From: Bacteroidota bacterium
Lineage (GTDB): Bacteria; Bacteroidota; Bacteroidia; AKYH767-A; JABDAW01
Length of the DNA: 8,721 bases
Assembly (NCBI GenBank): GCA_023251595.1
Contig: JAHEYM010000148.1
Coordinates: 1 to 8,721, forward strand
Direction: 5' to 3'
Shown: piece after piece, positions 7,221-8,721 of the stretch
Numbering within the stretch: the first letter of the stretch is position 1
Layout: each line of letters starts with the position of its first letter
Translations under genes and position numbers: made by a program
Notes under the pieces: generated by a model
Databases searched by the model: none
Seen by the model: the letters and a program-made list of their open reading frames with translations, nothing else
What the model was told of the DNA's origin: nothing

Positions 7221-7236
7221 AGGGTCTAACACATTT

Positions 7237-8115
7237 TTAGTCCAGCGGAACCCTCAAATTCAACCCCACTTTATCCCCAACCACAGTAGGAGAAATCTGC
7301 ACTCCCCAGTTGTTCGTATTGCATATCATTTTCCCCATAAAATAACCCAACGATGCGCCAAAAAATACATCCGATAACCAATGCTTATCTGCTTCCATTC
7401 TTGATAAACCAGTGAGTGTAGCAATGGAATATGCAACAATCGGAATAATCGGTTTATCTTTATATTCGGTCGCGAGAATTGTTGCTACCGTAAAAACCGA
7501 ATTCGTGTGACCCGAGGGAAATGATGTGTAACTCACTTCATCTTTTAGTCCCTGAATAATCCCAGCTATAGAATGAATTTGTTTCGGGTGAGAAAAGGGT
7601 CCGTCAAATATGTATGGATCCGGATTACTGTTGGTTTGGAAAGGTCGATGTCTGTGAAATATATGCTTAATTGGTGTAATTATTAATCCGGAAACCAGAT
7701 ATCCTTTTACTGCAAGTAATGAAGTTTTTTTTGCTCTGTCGTTTTTCGCGATGGCCCCATAACTATATAGAAGTGCCATCGCCGGCATCGAATACATCCC
7801 GCTTCCCCATCGCTCTAATCCATATTTTTGAAGATTATCTATGAAAGTGACTTTATTATTGTGAATATAATTCCGAACAGTCAGATCTTGTGTTGAAAGA
7901 AGTCCCGTCGTAATAACAACACCCGAAACAGCCCACCAATCCTTCCCACTCCAATGATAAGGTGACAGAAAAATTGTTCGCGTATCCAATAAATAAGATT
8001 TAAAATAAGGTCCGTTGAAATTCGGTTTCACGAACTTATGATGTACACTATCAACCTGCGCAATCGAAAAACATGAAATAAATAATAATATAATTAATAA
8101 TATTTTTTTTATCAT
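7237..8115 (-). CDS. PAP2-family phosphatase (type 2 phosphatidic acid phosphatase fold)
   Basis: This encodes 292 aa from the ATG at 8115. A GTG at 8148 would add 11 polar residues before the signal peptide, so I reject it. Residues 1-20 form a signal peptide (MIKKILLIILLFISCFSIAQ). The three PAP2 signature motifs are all present: KHIFHRHRP at 150-158, SFPSGH at 198-203, and SR(x5)H(x3)D at 238-249 (SRMEADKHWLSD). His245 is the expected nucleophile, supported by Asp249, and His203 is the expected general acid. Hydrophobic helices flank the motifs, so the protein is probably bound to the inner membrane or membrane-associated, with its active site in the periplasm. The family dephosphorylates lipid phosphates, such as phosphatidate or undecaprenyl diphosphate, and sometimes soluble phosphates; the substrate cannot be told from sequence. 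The last 20 residues (GVQISPTVVGDKVGLNLRVP) look like beta-strands beyond the core fold. It follows mazG by 147 bp, with a repeat block in between. Confidence 0.92.
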   Translation of the reverse strand: MIKKILLIILLFISCFSIAQVDSVHHKFVKPNFNGPYFKSYLLDTRTIFLSPYHWSGKDWWAVSGVVITTGLLSTQDLTVRNYIHNNKVTFIDNLQKYGLERWGSGMYSMPAMALLYSYGAIAKNDRAKKTSLLAVKGYLVSGLIITPIKHIFHRHRPFQTNSNPDPYIFDGPFSHPKQIHSIAGIIQGLKDEVSYTSFPSGHTNSVFTVATILATEYKDKPIIPIVAYSIATLTGLSRMEADKHWLSDVFFGASLGYFMGKMICNTNNWGVQISPTVVGDKVGLNLRVPLD

Positions 8116-8139
8116 AATAAATTGATTGTAATTGTAATT

Positions 8140-8199
8140 GGGTTTCACCCGTCCCGATGGGTTTCACCCATCGCTAACATATTTTGCCCTTGCAGGGCA
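8140..8199. repeat. REP-like block of three small palindromes
   Basis: GGGT-TTC-ACCC occurs at 8140-8150. It recurs 19 bp on as the core of a longer hairpin, CGATGGGT-TTC-ACCCATCG, at 8155-8173 (8-bp perfect stem). A third palindrome, TGCCCT-TGC-AGGGCA, lies at 8185-8199. All have three-base loops. The combination of a gggt...accc module with a gccct...agggc module recalls dispersed intergenic palindromes I associate with Bacteroidota genomes; that link is from memory. The block is in the leader or promoter region of the PAP2 gene and could also form RNA hairpins. Confidence 0.7.
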
Positions 8200-8212
8200 T
8201 TCGGGAAATTTT

Positions 8213-8284
8213 TTTCATTCTTTCATTTTTTCATTCTTTCACTCCTTCATTCTTTCACTCCTTCATTCTTTCACTCCTTCACTC
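8213..8284. repeat. Octamer tandem array, consensus YTTCAYTC, 9 copies
   Basis: There are nine contiguous 8-bp units over 72 bp: TTTCATTC, TTTCATTT, TTTCATTC, then TTTCACTC and CTTCATTC alternating, then TTTCACTC and CTTCACTC. The middle shows a 16-bp higher-order period (TTTCACTC plus CTTCATTC). The right end of the array enters the coding sequence of mazG and contains its stop codon (8263-8265). On the minus strand every unit contains TGA. Confidence 0.93.
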
Positions 8285-8721
8285 TTCTTCGCTTCCCTCC
8301 AATAAACATCCATCTCTTCCAACGTCATTTCATTTAGTTTTTTACCGTTGGCTTCTGCCCTGTTTTCTATATATTTAAAACGGCTAATGAATTTGAGATT
8401 CGTTCTCTCCAATGCTTCTTCCGGATTTATATTAATAAATCGAGAATAATTAATTAGCGAGAAAAGTAAATCACCAAATTCAGATTCCATTTTCTTCTGA
8501 TCAGGTGTTGTAGCATTTGCTTCGTCTTTGAATTCCTGAAGCTCTTCTACCACCTTCTCCCAAACCTGATTTTTATTCTCCCAGTCAAATCCTACGTTTC
8601 TCGCCTTCTCCTGAATACGGATGGCTTTTATCATCGATGGAATTGATTTCGTTACGCCATCGAGTGATGACTTTTTGCCTTCCTTCAACTTGAGCTGTTC
8701 CCAATTACGTTTCACTTCCTC
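8263..8721 (-). CDS. mazG: MazG nucleoside triphosphate pyrophosphohydrolase, C-terminal domain (5' part outside window)
   Basis: This is 152 aa of a gene that continues past the right edge. The frame is open to the last base (GAG GAA GTG...), so the GTG at 8715 is an internal Val, not a start. Full MazG is usually about 260 aa, so roughly the last 58% is present. The fragment matches the C-terminal, catalytic MazG repeat. KSIPSMIKAIRIQEKARNVG is followed by FDWEN, then EELQE (fragment residues 59-63) and ESEFGDLL (Glu81 to Asp84), giving the EExxE...ExxD magnesium site. It ends with the NYSRF, TNLKFISRF and ERT segments typical of the family. MazG hydrolyses NTPs and dNTPs to monophosphates plus pyrophosphate in the cytoplasm, a house-cleaning role that is also linked to (p)ppGpp levels in E. 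coli. The last codons (SEGVKE-stop) are encoded by the octamer array, so the C-terminal tail is repeat-derived. Confidence 0.93.
   Translation of the reverse strand, partial: EEVKRNWEQLKLKEGKKSSLDGVTKSIPSMIKAIRIQEKARNVGFDWENKNQVWEKVVEELQEFKDEANATTPDQKKMESEFGDLLFSLINYSRFININPEEALERTNLKFISRFKYIENRAEANGKKLNEMTLEEMDVYWREAKKSEGVKE

Larger units (their letters stand above)
6975..7236. other. 262-bp intergenic region with small inverted repeats
   Basis: This lies between the PAP2 gene stop and the start of the propeller gene, both on the minus strand. It holds three short inverted repeats: GCCT/AGGC at 7034-7046, CGATTT/AAATCG at 7051-7070, and TTGTC/GACAA at 7121-7139. It also holds a candidate promoter at 7192-7220 and a 35-codon reading frame. 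No tRNA or known riboswitch pattern is recognised. It may be a long structured leader for the propeller gene. Confidence 0.4.

Noticed and set aside
8116..8148. GTG start at 8148 for the PAP2 gene
   Set aside because: It adds 11 polar, Asn/Tyr-rich residues before a clean signal peptide, and the sequence lies in the palindrome block. The ATG at 8115 is better.
8122..8378. Plus-strand frames rich in Phe, His and Ser across the octamer array
   Set aside because: They are translations of the repeat and run antisense through mazG. They have no signal, domain or start context.
8713..8715. GTG at 8715 as the start of mazG
   Set aside because: The frame stays open to the window edge, and the fragment begins in the middle of a two-domain family, so this is an internal Val codon.

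Overview
The window looks like a piece of a Bacteroidota chromosome (Sphingobacteriia, Chitinophagia or Flavobacteriia grade; no closer placement is possible from sequence alone). The evidence is three secreted proteins ending in type IX secretion (T9SS) type A sorting domains, a thioredoxin-fold lipoprotein with a DUF4369-like N-terminus, an AT-rich background, a TAnnTTTG-type promoter box, few Shine-Dalgarno sites, and intergenic 7- and 8-bp tandem repeats of a kind common in this phylum. No rRNA, tRNA, CRISPR, transposase or phage gene is visible.

Layout. Bases 1-530 (minus) hold the N-terminal part of an M1-family metallopeptidase that runs off the left edge. Upstream of it on the same strand is a TlpA/ResA-like thiol-disulfide lipoprotein (571-1704). 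A divergent intergenic region of about 208 bp follows, carrying three consecutive heptamer tandem arrays. It leads into a 739-aa secreted FG-GAP/VCBS protein with nine Asp-rich calcium-type loops (1913-4132, plus). That gene ends inside an 11-bp hairpin and converges on two minus-strand genes: a seven-repeat RCC1 propeller (4181-5563) and a second seven-repeat protein of a different propeller family (5670-6974). After a 262-bp gap comes a periplasmic or membrane-associated PAP2 phosphatase (7237-8115, minus). Then a compact intergenic block holds REP-like palindromes and an octamer array. The right edge is the C-terminal domain of MazG (minus, 5' end outside the window), whose last codons and stop lie inside the octamer array.

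How the genes relate. The three T9SS cargo proteins form a small surface-protein cluster. All three are repeat proteins, probably beta-propellers, and all are predicted to be exported by Sec and then carried across the outer membrane. The two adjacent minus-strand ones share a homologous sorting domain (about 45% identity over 71 ungapped residues by hand count) joined to unrelated propellers. The TlpA-like protein and the M1 peptidase are also envelope or secreted proteins and may be co-transcribed (40-bp gap). MazG and PAP2 are ordinary housekeeping-type enzymes.

I do not see a convincing new defence or biosynthetic system. The least ordinary features are the heptamer and octamer arrays placed next to or inside gene ends, the palindrome block beside them, and the swapped propellers on a shared sorting domain.
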